A DNA stretch of 64,000 nt from Planctomycetaceae bacterium (GCA_024742875.1 JANSXP010000039.1:1-64000); one strand, 5' to 3'. Positions 9,279-18,582 are shown, counted from the first letter of the stretch. Numbers and translations are program-made. The notes: a model not told the origin generated them from the letters alone.

Positions 9279-9633
9279 GGTTTGCTTTCAACCAGGTTGG
9301 TGAAAAAAGGCAGACGGTCTGACGCCTGCTGCATGAACACAACAGTGTCCCGTTTGGCTGGACGGGCTTGCTTAACGAAGAACATGGGCTGCGCGAGAAA
9401 GCCGGGCGCGTGAATAACGTGCATGTGGGGCACTGCCGGTGTTCGCCAACGACACCCCGCCCTGCTCTGCGACATCCTTCGCTGCTGCTTCCGTGCTGAT
9501 GCGTCGTGTGATGCGTCGTGTGATGCGGCGCATCAGGCTGGGGTTCGGGCGACACGCAATTGCCCTTGACCGACCATCGCCTGCGATAGGCGCGATGGTC
9601 CAGTCCATTCGCAGTTCACTGCCGCGCTGCGTG
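9279..9633. other. Intergenic region with a short tandem repeat
   Basis: About 355 bp between the rlmI-like gene start and the receiver gene stop, both on the minus strand. It contains a 12-bp tandem repeat (GATGCGTCGTGT) at 9498-9533, two exact copies and a degenerate third. No coding frame of believable composition and no T-tailed hairpin were found. Confidence 0.4.
9498..9533. repeat. 12-bp tandem repeat, about 2.5 copies
   Basis: The unit GATGCGTCGTGT is at 9498-9509 and 9510-9521 exactly, followed by a third unit that begins GATGCG and then diverges to GCGCAT at 9522-9533. It lies in an intergenic region. No function is evident; it could be a small slippage repeat. Confidence 0.6.
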
Positions 9634-10104
9634 TTAACCTTTGGCCTGCAGGATCTGCTGTTCCATTTCTTCCAGATAGGCCAGCAGGCGATCCCGTTCA
9701 CCGGCCAGGTGGCGGACACGCAGCAGCGAACGCACGCGTGTTTTCAGTTCCAGCTGATTGACGGGTTTGGTCAGAAAGTCATCGCAGCCCGCGTTGACTG
9801 CCTTTTCGATGTCTCCCATCTCATTCAGCGCGGTGACCATTAACACAGGGATGGCCTGGGTGTCTGAGTTGGACTTCACCTGCTCGCACACTTCGTAACC
9901 GCTCATACGCGGCATCATGATGTCCAGCAGAATCAGGTCCGGCTGACTGGCCGCCACGACATCCATTGTCTCTTTGCCGTCGTTGGCCATCAGGATTTCG
10001 TAGCCTTCGCCCGCCAGATAGGCGTCGAGAAGCTCACGGTTTTGCTCGTTGTCGTCCGCGATAAGAACTCGGGAACCCGACAGATCGATTTCATTTGCGG
10101 ACAT
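9634..10104 (-). CDS. Stand-alone response-regulator receiver protein
   Basis: A single REC domain of 156 aa from the ATG at 10104; a GTG at 10134 would add ten residues. The acidic pair is at 17-18 (IADDNE), the phospho-acceptor Asp61 is in LILLDIMMPRMSG, the Thr is in VTALNE and the Lys is in TKPVN. After the domain there is only a charged helix (RHLAGERDRLLAYLEE), a likely coiled coil, and no DNA-binding output domain. It would receive phosphate from a sensor kinase and signal by protein contact. No histidine kinase gene is adjacent. Confidence 0.9.
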   Translation of the reverse strand: MSANEIDLSGSRVLIADDNEQNRELLDAYLAGEGYEILMANDGKETMDVVAASQPDLILLDIMMPRMSGYEVCEQVKSNSDTQAIPVLMVTALNEMGDIEKAVNAGCDDFLTKPVNQLELKTRVRSLLRVRHLAGERDRLLAYLEEMEQQILQAKG

Positions 10105-10319
10105 AGCCGGCACCTTCGTTTTAAGAATATTCACTGCCTGGCAGTATAGTGTGGCCTGCCTGACGGTTGAATGGCTGCGACCATGATTCGGCGCCGATGT
10201 ATGCCGATTTTCCGTTGCGAATTGCCAGTTTCTCGGCCACGACTGGCGTCGCTCCTGTCATCACAAAGCGGACAGCGGCAGTCGGTGGATCGACAGACGC
10301 TGCCCTGCCCCGCTTCTGC

Positions 10320-11042
10320 TCAATGCTGCTGCAGTTGTGCGATCACCAGTTCGGCGTGCTGCTGCAAAGTGGCCAGCGTCCGCGGGCAATCCGCACGACG
10401 GCTGTCCGGGTGTGGCCTGTCCGCAGGAAGATGGCCAACCGCGTTTTGCAGCGGCCACAGGGTGCCCAGGTTCTGAATGGTGTCAATGTCGTACCAGGGG
10501 GCAATCAGCCGAGTCGCAAGCCCCAGCGCTGCGGCTCGTTCCAGCGTGGCTGACAGCGTGGCTGCGCTGCTCCAGGGGATGTCTTCAAACAGCGCTGTGT
10601 TCGGCTGCCGCAGGCCGATCAGGACGTATCCGCCGTCCGATGCGGGTGACAGGACCAGGTCAGATTCCTGCAGCGCAGCAAACGCTGCGGTGATGTGTCC
10701 GGAAGGCAGGTCAGGACTGTCTGAGCCGATCAGCACGATGCGGGAACCGCCCTGCTCTGCAGCCGTTCTGAAGAACCAGTCGATCCGGCCACCCAGATCA
10801 CAGTCTGGTTGTGGGAGAATCGCGGCCTCGGGAACCTGCCGCTCAAACCACGCCCGCGTTTGGGCAGAGTCAGGCGTGACTGCCAGCAGAAACTGGTCCG
10901 CCAGTTCGGGGACTCGGGCCAGCAGGTCCTCAACGAATGCGGCATACAACGCGGCAGCCAGTTCATTGCCAACAGTGGCTGCCAGTCGTGTCTTCGTTTT
11001 GCCAGGTTCCGGCCGACGGGCAAACATGCCAAGGGTCCGCAT
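10320..11042 (-). CDS. DUF2064 / TIGR04282-type GT-A transferase
   Basis: A 240-aa protein of the DUF2064 group, annotated in databases as TIGR04282 arsenosugar-biosynthesis-associated glycosyltransferase and related to the GT-A nucleotidyl/glycosyl transferases. The N-terminus MRTLGMFARRPEPGKTKTRL resembles a nucleotide-binding loop; IVLIGSDSPDLPSG and LSPASDGGYVLIGL are the other conserved blocks. The start codon directly abuts the stop of the upstream glutaredoxin-like gene (TAAATG), so the two are translationally coupled. Substrate is unknown; the arsenosugar link is only from family naming. Confidence 0.85.
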   Translation of the reverse strand: MRTLGMFARRPEPGKTKTRLAATVGNELAAALYAAFVEDLLARVPELADQFLLAVTPDSAQTRAWFERQVPEAAILPQPDCDLGGRIDWFFRTAAEQGGSRIVLIGSDSPDLPSGHITAAFAALQESDLVLSPASDGGYVLIGLRQPNTALFEDIPWSSAATLSATLERAAALGLATRLIAPWYDIDTIQNLGTLWPLQNAVGHLPADRPHPDSRRADCPRTLATLQQHAELVIAQLQQH

Positions 11043-11573
11043 TTACCGCTCCTGCTGTTCACTGACGGATCGCTGACGTCGCCGGGCCTGCATCGTCCGG
11101 TCCAGCAGAGCGGCCGAAATGCGGCCCTGAAACATGACTCGACCATCAAGTTCGATTACCGGAATCGATTCGCCAAATCGTTCCGTCAGTTCCTGGTCGT
11201 CCTCAATGTTGACGGTCTCAATCTCCGGCAGATCCTGCCGGTAGGACGTCAGCAGTTCCATGGCTTCATCGCACAGGCAGCAGCCGGGTCGTGTGTAGAA
11301 CGTCACACGGGAATATAAGGGGCCGTCCGCAAGTGTTTCATCATCGATCACTGCCGGGTCACTGGTGTTGCGAAGTGCAAGCCATCCGCCAATATAAAGA
11401 GCCACGCAAAACAGTACGTGTAGCCCCCGGGTTTCGTACCACACTCCGGGCATTCGCAGCGGCAGATTGGTCCAGCGATCGGCAAAGATCAGGCACGACA
11501 GTGCGGCCGCAGTGAACAAAAGTGCGCCGCCAATGCGTGAGTTAACTCTTTTTACAGTAATGTCTTGTGTCAT
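11043..11573 (-). CDS. Membrane-anchored glutaredoxin-like protein
   Basis: A 176-aa protein from ATG 11573 (a further in-frame start at 11684 adds 37 unlike residues). Two membrane helices are seen at about 14-31 and 50-67. They are followed by a DUF836/glutaredoxin-type thioredoxin fold with TFYTRPGCCLCDEA; Cys98 and Cys101 form the CxxC pair. The cis-proline region is ESIPVIELDG. It probably performs thiol redox chemistry at the membrane; partner is unknown. It is the first gene of a two-gene unit with the DUF2064 gene, with no gap between them. Confidence 0.8.
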   Translation of the reverse strand: MTQDITVKRVNSRIGGALLFTAAALSCLIFADRWTNLPLRMPGVWYETRGLHVLFCVALYIGGWLALRNTSDPAVIDDETLADGPLYSRVTFYTRPGCCLCDEAMELLTSYRQDLPEIETVNIEDDQELTERFGESIPVIELDGRVMFQGRISAALLDRTMQARRRQRSVSEQQER

Positions 11574-11799
11574 TTTCTGTGTCCGCAGCCGGGGCACGCA
11601 TGATTTGAACAGATTATTCCCGCCTGTCGTCTGGAATGTCGACACGTACCAGCAGGATTCCCTGATTCGCAGTGGATTCGACAAGCCAATTTCTTAACCT
11701 TGGCCCCTTGCGGTGATGACGGAACGTCCTTTGCAGCGTAGTACCGTCAATACCCGAAAGTAAGTGGATCGAAGTACCTGCTGCCCAATAGCACCCTGT

Positions 11800-13395
11800 A
11801 TGTCCGACGTTCAAGTCAGAAACTCACTGCCCCAACTCCTGGTCGAAAGTGGCCTGATGAGCGAGGGAGATGTTCGTGAATTACTGCGCAACAATCGCGA
11901 CCGGGTGACGTCCGCCGAAGACTTTGCCGCTCTTCTGGTCGAGCAGGACTATCTCACACCGTGGCAGGCCAACAAGCTGCTGCAGGGCAAACATCGGGGC
12001 TTTCAGCTGGGCCCATATCGGCTGCAGCGGCATCTGGCCAAAGGTGGCATGAGTTCTCTGTATGTCGCCCGCCATCGCGACTCCGATGAGCTCTGCGCCC
12101 TGAAGGTGCTGCCGCCGGCGAAAGCCGAACAGAGCGATGCCTCCTATCTGCCCCGATTCTTGCGGGAGGCCAAACTGGCCTGTCGTCTGAAGCATCCCAA
12201 CATTATTCGCGTTGATGAGGTCCTGTCCGCCGACGAGGAAGAAGGCGGCGTGCATTTCATGGCCATGGAGCTGCTGGAAGGCCATGACCTGTTCAATAAG
12301 GTGGCTCGGCAGGGACCACTCGCTGTACGGGAGGCGGCCGAAATCATGCGCCAGGCAGCGCTTGGACTGGAGCATGCCCACAATGAAGGCCTCGTGCATC
12401 GTGACATCAAACCGGGCAATGTGTTTGTCACCAAAGACGCACGCGTGAAGATTCTGGATCTGGGGCTGGCGGGGCTGATTGAGGATGCCTATCAGGAAAA
12501 TCTGACGCGGGAATACAACGAACGTGTGCTGGGCACCGCAGATTATCTGGCCCCCGAGCAGGCTGTTGACAGTCATCGCGCCGACGCGCGGGCTGACATC
12601 TATGCTTTGGGGTGTACGTTTTACTTCGTGCTTACAGGCCAGCCGCCATTCACGGAAGGCACCCTGCCCCAGCGCATCCTGGCTCATCAGACGAAGCAGC
12701 CAAAGTCGGTGACCGCGTTTCGCCGGGACGTTCCTGAGGAACTGCTGTCCCTGCTGGATCATATGCTCGTGAAAAAACGAGTCGATCGCGTGCAGACGGC
12801 TCAGGAAGTTTCCGACCGTCTCCAGCAGTGGCTGAACGCCAATGCTGGCGCTGCTCAGTTCGACAGTGTTGCCCTGGTTCCGTCACAGGACGACGAGGCT
12901 GCCGCTGGTCGACCACTGCAGAAAATTCAGCCGTCCCGTAAGAAGGTAACGGAAACACCAACCGATTCGATTCGCTCACCCGAGGCGCAGACCACCGTGT
13001 CGGTCGACCAAATACCGGTCGCAGATTCCGACACCAGTATTCTGAAGCAGCCCGCCGCAGAATACAGTCCGGAGTTTGCCGGATTCCTGCGAGCTCTCGA
13101 CAAAGCCTGGAAGGTGGACACGGTGATGGACGCCGGCTTTCGGGAACAGCAGGTGCAGCGGATGAGTGTCATCGAGCCTGTTGCGGACGGCGATTTCGAG
13201 GTGCCAGCCGTTGAGGTGACAGACAACGAGTCGCCCGGTGTTTCCCGAACTGACCACCCCGATGCTGATTCGACCCGCCGTTCTCTGGCCTGGTCGGCCG
13301 GTCTGCTGGCGACATGCGGACTGGTTATCTTCGTGGCATCTTCCGCCGCCCTGCCTGCCCTGCGCCCTCTGTTTGACGTTTTGTTTGGTCGGTAG
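11800..13395 (+). CDS. Planctomycete-type Ser/Thr protein kinase with C-terminal membrane anchor
   Basis: A 531-aa kinase. The N-terminal 70 residues (LPQLLVESGLMSEGDVRELL, then LTPWQANKLLQGK) are the helical extension often seen before planctomycete kinases. Kinase motifs are the glycine loop LAKGGMSSLYVA (79-90), Lys102, HRDIKPGN (Asp202) and a DLG in place of DFG (220-222), common in bacterial kinases. GTADYLAPEQ is the activation-loop end. A long Gln/Asp-rich linker leads to one membrane helix near residues 497-517, placing the kinase domain in the cytoplasm. ATG 11800 is preferred; GTG 11764 is an upstream alternative. It diverges from the glutaredoxin-like gene. Confidence 0.92.
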   Translation: MSDVQVRNSLPQLLVESGLMSEGDVRELLRNNRDRVTSAEDFAALLVEQDYLTPWQANKLLQGKHRGFQLGPYRLQRHLAKGGMSSLYVARHRDSDELCALKVLPPAKAEQSDASYLPRFLREAKLACRLKHPNIIRVDEVLSADEEEGGVHFMAMELLEGHDLFNKVARQGPLAVREAAEIMRQAALGLEHAHNEGLVHRDIKPGNVFVTKDARVKILDLGLAGLIEDAYQENLTREYNERVLGTADYLAPEQAVDSHRADARADIYALGCTFYFVLTGQPPFTEGTLPQRILAHQTKQPKSVTAFRRDVPEELLSLLDHMLVKKRVDRVQTAQEVSDRLQQWLNANAGAAQFDSVALVPSQDDEAAAGRPLQKIQPSRKKVTETPTDSIRSPEAQTTVSVDQIPVADSDTSILKQPAAEYSPEFAGFLRALDKAWKVDTVMDAGFREQQVQRMSVIEPVADGDFEVPAVEVTDNESPGVSRTDHPDADSTRRSLAWSAGLLATCGLVIFVASSAALPALRPLFDVLFGR

Positions 13396-13573
13396 TGGTG
13401 CCGCACACCAGGCCAGTCGTAACGATTCTTCGGGTTAGTCGGCGGACAGCATCAGCAAAGGTCCCAACAGGTCAGCAGCAGCACAGACGAACGTCTCCGC
13501 TGCGAGCGGCTGACCTAGCTTTCGGTACCCTCTGTTTCGCTCCCAAACGCAAACCCCTGTTTCGTTTGAGATT

Positions 13574-14731
13574 ATGCAACCTTCCATCCTTTGCGGCCGA
13601 CTGCGCGCCTGCCTGTCGATCGCTGCCTGCCTTCTGGCCACCTTCCTGACGTTGCCCACCGCTGCTGCGGCTGGGCACATTCGCGTCAGTGATGGCAAAA
13701 AAGGGTATGAAGGCAAGGTCGTGAGTTTGTCGCGGACGAAGTGTTCGCTGCAGGATCGCCAGGGCAAACTGATTCACCTGGACGTCAAAGACCTGAAGAC
13801 CTTTGAGAAGGTCAGCACGCGCTATCAGCCCTATTCGCAGAGTGCGTTTCGCCAGGAACTGCAGAAGGAGTTTCCGGCGTACGAAGTGGTGGGGGCAACG
13901 CACTATCTGGTCGTCGGACCCAAAGGACGCGCGTCAGCTTTTGCGAAGCTGTTCGACACCATCTATCGAGATGTCGAGCAGTTCTATCGGGTCCGTGGCT
14001 TTCGCGTGCAGACGCCTGAAGTGCCGCTGGTGGCCATCGTGTTTGGATCTCAGCAGGAGTTTGTGAACTACTGCGTGAAAGACCGCGTCCCCCCTGCCCC
14101 GACACTGCTGGGGTACTATTCACTGTTATCCAACCGAGTGGCTCTGTTTGACGACGGTCGACGCATTTCTCACGTAGAGACTCCCGACACTGCCTGGCCC
14201 AAACGTTATCAAAGCGTGCTGGCGGCTGCCGGCATTTCCGGAGACACGGCCAACACCATCATTCACGAGACGACTCATCAGGTGGGGTACAACATTGGCG
14301 TGCATTCGCGACTGGGCACCACACCGCTGTGGCTGGTGGAAGGTTTGGCGACCGTGCTCGAGCCGGATGCCATGCGGTCCACTCGTGGCCGCAATCTGCT
14401 CAGTGAGCGGCTGAATCCAGAGCGGTCTCACTGGTTTGCCCAGGTGCATCGTCCTTCACGCCGCAATGGCAACCTGGCGATGCTGGTGGCGTCTGATGAG
14501 TACTTCCACAAGAACGTGCTGGATTCCTACAGCGAGTCGTGGGCGTTCACCTTCTTCCTGCTGGAGAACGCGGCTCGACGTCAGCAGCTGGTAAAGTACA
14601 TTCAGATCGTGACCGCCCGTGATCCACAGGCGGCTTACTCGGCCAGAGAGAGGCTGCAGGATTTTCAGAAAGCGTTCGGCGACATCAGCCGTCTGGAAGT
14701 GGAATTCATCAGGCACATGGATCGCATGTAG
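13574..14731 (+). CDS. Secreted DUF1570-type metallopeptidase-like protein
   Basis: A 385-aa exported protein. A signal peptide (residues 1-33, ending PTAAAA/GH) is followed by a short SH3-like stretch resembling SHD1-type domains (KGYEGKVVSLSRTKCSLQ). The DUF1570 region follows, with the zinc-peptidase motif HETTHQ (His231, Glu232, His235) and a downstream WLVEGLA whose Glu256 could be the third ligand. This gluzincin-like arrangement suggests peptidase activity outside the cytoplasm, though the family has not been well characterised. Start is ATG 13574. It follows the kinase gene by about 180 bp on the same strand. Confidence 0.8.
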   Translation: MQPSILCGRLRACLSIAACLLATFLTLPTAAAAGHIRVSDGKKGYEGKVVSLSRTKCSLQDRQGKLIHLDVKDLKTFEKVSTRYQPYSQSAFRQELQKEFPAYEVVGATHYLVVGPKGRASAFAKLFDTIYRDVEQFYRVRGFRVQTPEVPLVAIVFGSQQEFVNYCVKDRVPPAPTLLGYYSLLSNRVALFDDGRRISHVETPDTAWPKRYQSVLAAAGISGDTANTIIHETTHQVGYNIGVHSRLGTTPLWLVEGLATVLEPDAMRSTRGRNLLSERLNPERSHWFAQVHRPSRRNGNLAMLVASDEYFHKNVLDSYSESWAFTFFLLENAARRQQLVKYIQIVTARDPQAAYSARERLQDFQKAFGDISRLEVEFIRHMDRM

Positions 14732-14789
14732 CCAGGACCGCAGCCAACGATCTGATCGGAAGGGTCGCGTTCCGCCCCGTGCGGACTGA

Positions 14790-15818
14790 TCAGGCAGCGC
14801 GTGTTGCGGTCAGCTGTTCCAGTTCGCCCTGAATCATCAGACCACGTACCACACAGGTTTCCGCGTCTTCCACCACTCGCAGCGTGGTGATGCGACCGGC
14901 GATGTCGTGTTCTACGAGACGGTCGGTCAGGGCGGGAATGAATCCGTTAATCAGTGCAGCGCCGCCCGCACAGGCGACCGACAGTCGTTCGCCGGCGAGC
15001 ACGGAGTCGACGGCCATGGATCCCAGTTGCTCGCGGATGCTGCGGGCAATGCGACCAAGAACGACGTCGTACAGCCGTCCCAGTGTTCGCTCGCGTTCGT
15101 TGCCGGCGCTGCGGAGATTGACCGACGGATCATGCTTCCAGTCACGAACGGCTTCCAGATCAAGATAGCAGTCGCCGGACGGTGCCCATGTCTTCATTTC
15201 GTGCTGAGAAGCCAGTTCGTTGTCGATCCAGTTCGAACCCACATTCAGAGTTTCCGAAGAGAGTTCCTGGCCAAATCGCGCGATGGCAATGCGCGTGGAC
15301 TCTGCACCCACAATGACAGAGATACCCGTGAAGCGATTTTCGCTGCCACTGGCAAGAATGACGGCATTGCCCGGTGACCCCTGAATGGGAATCCAGCCAT
15401 GCATGCGGATCAGACGTGACAGGAATTCTTTGTTGTCATCTTCCGCTGTGCCACCCGGTCCGGTGTAAAAGCAATAGCCAACTGTGTCGACCGCCGGGAG
15501 CAGTGCGCGCGTGAGGATACTCAGGATCTGACGCGCCGGGGCGTCTTCACGAGGCACACTGCCGTCTGTAAACAGCGGAGCGGACGGTGTTTTGCTGAGC
15601 CACCGTACACTGGCCGCCTGGTTGCCGAACACCACGAGACTGTCTTCACACGTGGCGTAGGAGATGTGATTGTCTGCCAGTGCCTGCAGGTGCGTGTGAG
15701 TGTTGGGCAGTACGGTGTACTGCGCCCGTTCACTGAACAGACTGATCTGACGTCGATTTTCCATGCTGCGGAAAGCCGACCGAATCGCGTCACATCCGAA
15801 GTCGATGGCCGTAATCAT
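14790..15818 (-). CDS. Actin-like (ASKHA-fold) ATPase-like protein
   Basis: A 342-aa protein with the pattern of actin/Hsp70/ParM/PilM relatives. The phosphate-1-like loop is AIDFGCDAIRSAF (4-16), the phosphate-2-like strand is VIVGAESTRIAIA (168-180) and the adenosine-binding glycine motif is ACAGGAALINGF (282-293). No closer subfamily is recognised. Its start overlaps the stop of the upstream envelope protein gene by 4 nt (ATGA), so the two are made together. The partner has a long cytoplasmic tail, which is a natural docking site. The role is unknown; polymer formation or switch-like ATP binding are both possible. Confidence 0.65.
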   Translation of the reverse strand: MITAIDFGCDAIRSAFRSMENRRQISLFSERAQYTVLPNTHTHLQALADNHISYATCEDSLVVFGNQAASVRWLSKTPSAPLFTDGSVPREDAPARQILSILTRALLPAVDTVGYCFYTGPGGTAEDDNKEFLSRLIRMHGWIPIQGSPGNAVILASGSENRFTGISVIVGAESTRIAIARFGQELSSETLNVGSNWIDNELASQHEMKTWAPSGDCYLDLEAVRDWKHDPSVNLRSAGNERERTLGRLYDVVLGRIARSIREQLGSMAVDSVLAGERLSVACAGGAALINGFIPALTDRLVEHDIAGRITTLRVVEDAETCVVRGLMIQGELEQLTATRAA

Positions 15819-17842
15819 TTGTCCAACTGCTCGTCAATGTAGTTCAGTGCTTTGTCCAGCCCGGCCGTCTCGGAAGAGTCGGTCGGCTTTGTGACCGGTG
15901 CGGTCGTTGATGCGCTCTTCACCGACTGTGCGGGCCGCCGGCCCCGACGTGAACGCGACATCATGTGTGGCGGTGCGATTTCTGTGTGAGCTGCATCGAT
16001 TCGCAGTCGTTTGGGACCGGACGGCTTGCCATACAGGCTCACGCTCAACGGCAGGCTGGCCTGCTGCAAATTGACGGGAATGCGGTTTTCGATCAGATCC
16101 TCGACATCCTGTCGTTCCTGAGAGACGGGTTGCGGCTCGGAATAGCCAGGCACCTCGGGTTGAGGAAACGATGCCAGCACTTCGGCAGGAGGCGCGGCCT
16201 GTCGCTGTCGCAGGACTTCGATCTCGGTGTCGTCGATGTCGTCTTCGACGGCAGGCACCATGTCCGTAGCCGGCCGTGATTCAGCCACGTTTGCCACCTC
16301 TGCCGCGGCGGCCACAGCGGAGGTCGGCAGTTCTTCTGCGATTGGGGAACTCGTGTCAGCGATCGGAGAACCGTCTTCAACGATCCTGTCGGCGGCCGTT
16401 TCTTCTGGTTCTTCGACAATCGGCTTGCGCCAGTCTTCTCCAAACCACTCGGTCGGAGCCACCAGTTGTGCTCCGGCTGTCTGCGCCGCGAGGCTGCTGG
16501 ACGGAGGGTTCTCCAATGTATCAACCTCAACAGACGCGATCGCTTTGGGCTCAATTTTTGTGTCGCCGCCGGTGACCTGCCGGTTGTCCGCTTCCTCGCC
16601 AGGTTGGGACGGCTCAATGCCGGCTGACAGAACCGGGCAGTCTTCGTCTACCTGAGCGTCGTGTGGCGGAGAAACCTGATTCGACGCCTCAACAGACTGC
16701 GGGATAAAGGCCGACAGTTCGAACTCAGTGTTGCTGGCCGGTGCATCGGTCGTGGTGGCGTCCGCAAGCGACGGGCCGTCCACGATCCCGGGGACGGTGA
16801 CAGAATCGATGTCGGACATGGCCGGCTGTGTGTCGATCTGCGGGTGGCCCGCTGACAATCCGTCCTTCATGCGAGCGGCCGCTTCCTGCTCCAGACGCTG
16901 TTCCTGCTGCGTCTTCACCCAGCCAATCGTGATCAGACCCAGTGCCAGGACAATGCCCAAAACGAACAAACCATTCCACAGAGATTCGGCATTCGCCGTG
17001 CCCTGCTCTGCGGGTTCCGGTTCGGTCAGCGATGCAATCTGTGCGTCTGTTTCTTCGGCTGTGACTGTCGGAGCAGGCGGCTCGTCCGCAGCGATGGCGG
17101 GGGGCACCGTGTCAAACGGGCTGACGTCAAACGGTGTTCCCGTACTCGATGGTTCTGTGGGGGCAGACACGGACTGCACTTCGCCCGGCGCTGCTGCCAT
17201 TCCGGGAATGGTCAGGAAGTTGGAGCCTTCAATCGTCACGGGGCTGGACGCCGGGCGGACATCCAGGCCGCCAGCCGACGCTGGACCCGCCGCAAGGGGC
17301 GTGGTGAGTGCAGTGGGTCTGCCAAGAATCACCACGTCACCGTGCTGAATGATGTCGCCGGGAGCGACACTTAACTGGGTGGACCGGCCAAACTCAGAGC
17401 GAAAAACAAAGGCGGGACTTTCATCACCCGTTGAGAGTTGGCCTGCCGTGACTGGCCGGGTCAGATTGTGCACATCCACACTGCTGGAGGACACCCGGAC
17501 GACGTTCTGCGGTCCGTTCCATCCCTGCAGGGCTCGAAAAATCACGATGTCACCAGGCAGCAGTGCGGCGCTCGATGTAGAAGCTGGTGGGCACAGTTCT
17601 GTCGCAGCCACGGTCAGTGGCTGTCCACGCAGGACGGTGGCGGTCCCCTGAACGCCCGCCTGACGAGCGTCCATCAGCAACCTCTGAACAGTCATCTGCG
17701 TGCCTGTGGGATACGGGCGGACCTCTGGAGTCTGAACGTCCCCGGCAAGCAGATAAGAGTCCTGAGTGATCTGCTGCGCGTTGACACTGCTGGTGGACAG
17801 GCAAAGGCAGGCAAATAGAAAAAGGCGGGTGAGCCGTTCCAT
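15815..17842 (-). CDS. Membrane protein with periplasmic SLBB-like region and long acidic cytoplasmic tail
   Basis: A 675-aa protein. Residues 1-22 form a signal peptide (SVNA/QQ). The exported part (about 28-180) has YLLAGDVQTPEVRPYPTG, then a helix LLMDARQAG and LLPGDIVIF, which resembles the SLBB/beta-grasp fold of polysaccharide-export proteins; a second related stretch ends in APGDIIQHGDVVIL. A Pro/Thr-rich linker leads to one membrane helix at about 290-308, then some 365 residues that are Glu/Asp/Ala-rich, low in hydrophobic content and probably disordered, ending in a basic patch and a short helix. The actin-like gene is translated directly after it. The SLBB call is by pattern only. 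Confidence 0.65.
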   Translation of the reverse strand: MERLTRLFLFACLCLSTSSVNAQQITQDSYLLAGDVQTPEVRPYPTGTQMTVQRLLMDARQAGVQGTATVLRGQPLTVAATELCPPASTSSAALLPGDIVIFRALQGWNGPQNVVRVSSSSVDVHNLTRPVTAGQLSTGDESPAFVFRSEFGRSTQLSVAPGDIIQHGDVVILGRPTALTTPLAAGPASAGGLDVRPASSPVTIEGSNFLTIPGMAAAPGEVQSVSAPTEPSSTGTPFDVSPFDTVPPAIAADEPPAPTVTAEETDAQIASLTEPEPAEQGTANAESLWNGLFVLGIVLALGLITIGWVKTQQEQRLEQEAAARMKDGLSAGHPQIDTQPAMSDIDSVTVPGIVDGPSLADATTTDAPASNTEFELSAFIPQSVEASNQVSPPHDAQVDEDCPVLSAGIEPSQPGEEADNRQVTGGDTKIEPKAIASVEVDTLENPPSSSLAAQTAGAQLVAPTEWFGEDWRKPIVEEPEETAADRIVEDGSPIADTSSPIAEELPTSAVAAAAEVANVAESRPATDMVPAVEDDIDDTEIEVLRQRQAAPPAEVLASFPQPEVPGYSEPQPVSQERQDVEDLIENRIPVNLQQASLPLSVSLYGKPSGPKRLRIDAAHTEIAPPHMMSRSRRGRRPAQSVKSASTTAPVTKPTDSSETAGLDKALNYIDEQLDK

Positions 17843-18224
17843 GGCTTCATTGTTCCTGTGAAAGATTCATCCGGCGGTCATCCCTGACCGCTCACAGCCG
17901 CAGCGCAACCGGTAACGATTCGCTGGTACCGCGTTGTCTGCTTAATCGGCATATCTGGGGTTCGGTTTGACCAATTCCCGGAGCCTGTGAATTTAACAGT
18001 GTTTTTGCTGATTAGCGAAGGTCAATGCCCCCACCGTCGCAGGAAGGAAGCCGCAGGTTTCCTATTTTGACTGATCGTTGCAACCCGGATTTTAGATGAA
18101 GACGACCGAGCCGCTGTCCGATAAACCCTTCACGAAGAAGATGAAGTAATGCTGGTGCACGTTACTGGCCCGTTCGTCGGGTCACGCGTTTGCCGGCAGT
18201 GGACAGCGCTGAGAAGGGGTAAGA
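17843..18224. other. Divergent intergenic region
   Basis: About 382 bp between the minus-strand SLBB-like gene and the plus-strand 73-aa gene. It should contain two divergent promoters. An AT-richer patch lies near 17935-18010. I cannot assign promoter boxes with confidence, and I found no RNA gene or repeat. Confidence 0.4.
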
Positions 18225-18446
18225 ATGCGCCCACGTTTAAGACTGTTCGTTGGAGACGACGAACAACTGCCAGCTCCTGTGAACCCGGAAGTGGCGATGA
18301 GCCTCAGCGAGTTCTCGGCAATACTGGCAGATGCGATTATCTGGGACCGAACCTGGCTTTCCGACCTTGGGGACGAAAAGGTGAAGATCTCAACTGACCT
18401 GTACGAGGTGCTGCTGGCTTATTCGCAGATGAGACCCAGCGCCTGA
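18225..18446 (+). CDS. Small protein of unknown function (73 aa)
   Basis: A compact frame with a good ribosome binding site (AAGGGG six bases before ATG 18225) and a strong intrinsic terminator 55 bp after its stop. These flanking signals support it as a real gene although the protein is short. It is acidic and helical in the middle (LSEFSAILADAIIWDRTWLS), with no Cys, no signal peptide and no membrane segment. No family is recognised. The terminator separates it from the glycerate kinase gene. Confidence 0.65.
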   Translation: MRPRLRLFVGDDEQLPAPVNPEVAMSLSEFSAILADAIIWDRTWLSDLGDEKVKISTDLYEVLLAYSQMRPSA

Positions 18447-18500
18447 AATCCGGCCTGCGGGCAGATTTCTGACACGCTGCCTGATGGCAGCAGACCAAAG

Positions 18501-18526
18501 ACTCCTGCTCCGGCAGGAGTTTTTTT
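18501..18526 (+). terminator. Intrinsic terminator after the 73-aa gene
   Basis: A perfect 8-bp stem ACTCCTGC / GCAGGAGT with a TCCG tetraloop is followed at once by six T residues. This is a textbook rho-independent terminator on the plus strand. It lies between the small gene and the glycerate kinase gene and rules out a kinase start upstream of it. Confidence 0.92.
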
Positions 18527-18582
18527 GTGCACTCACTAACATACGGCACTCTGGTTCCCGCCTTCCTGTCGCTGAGTTTCTC

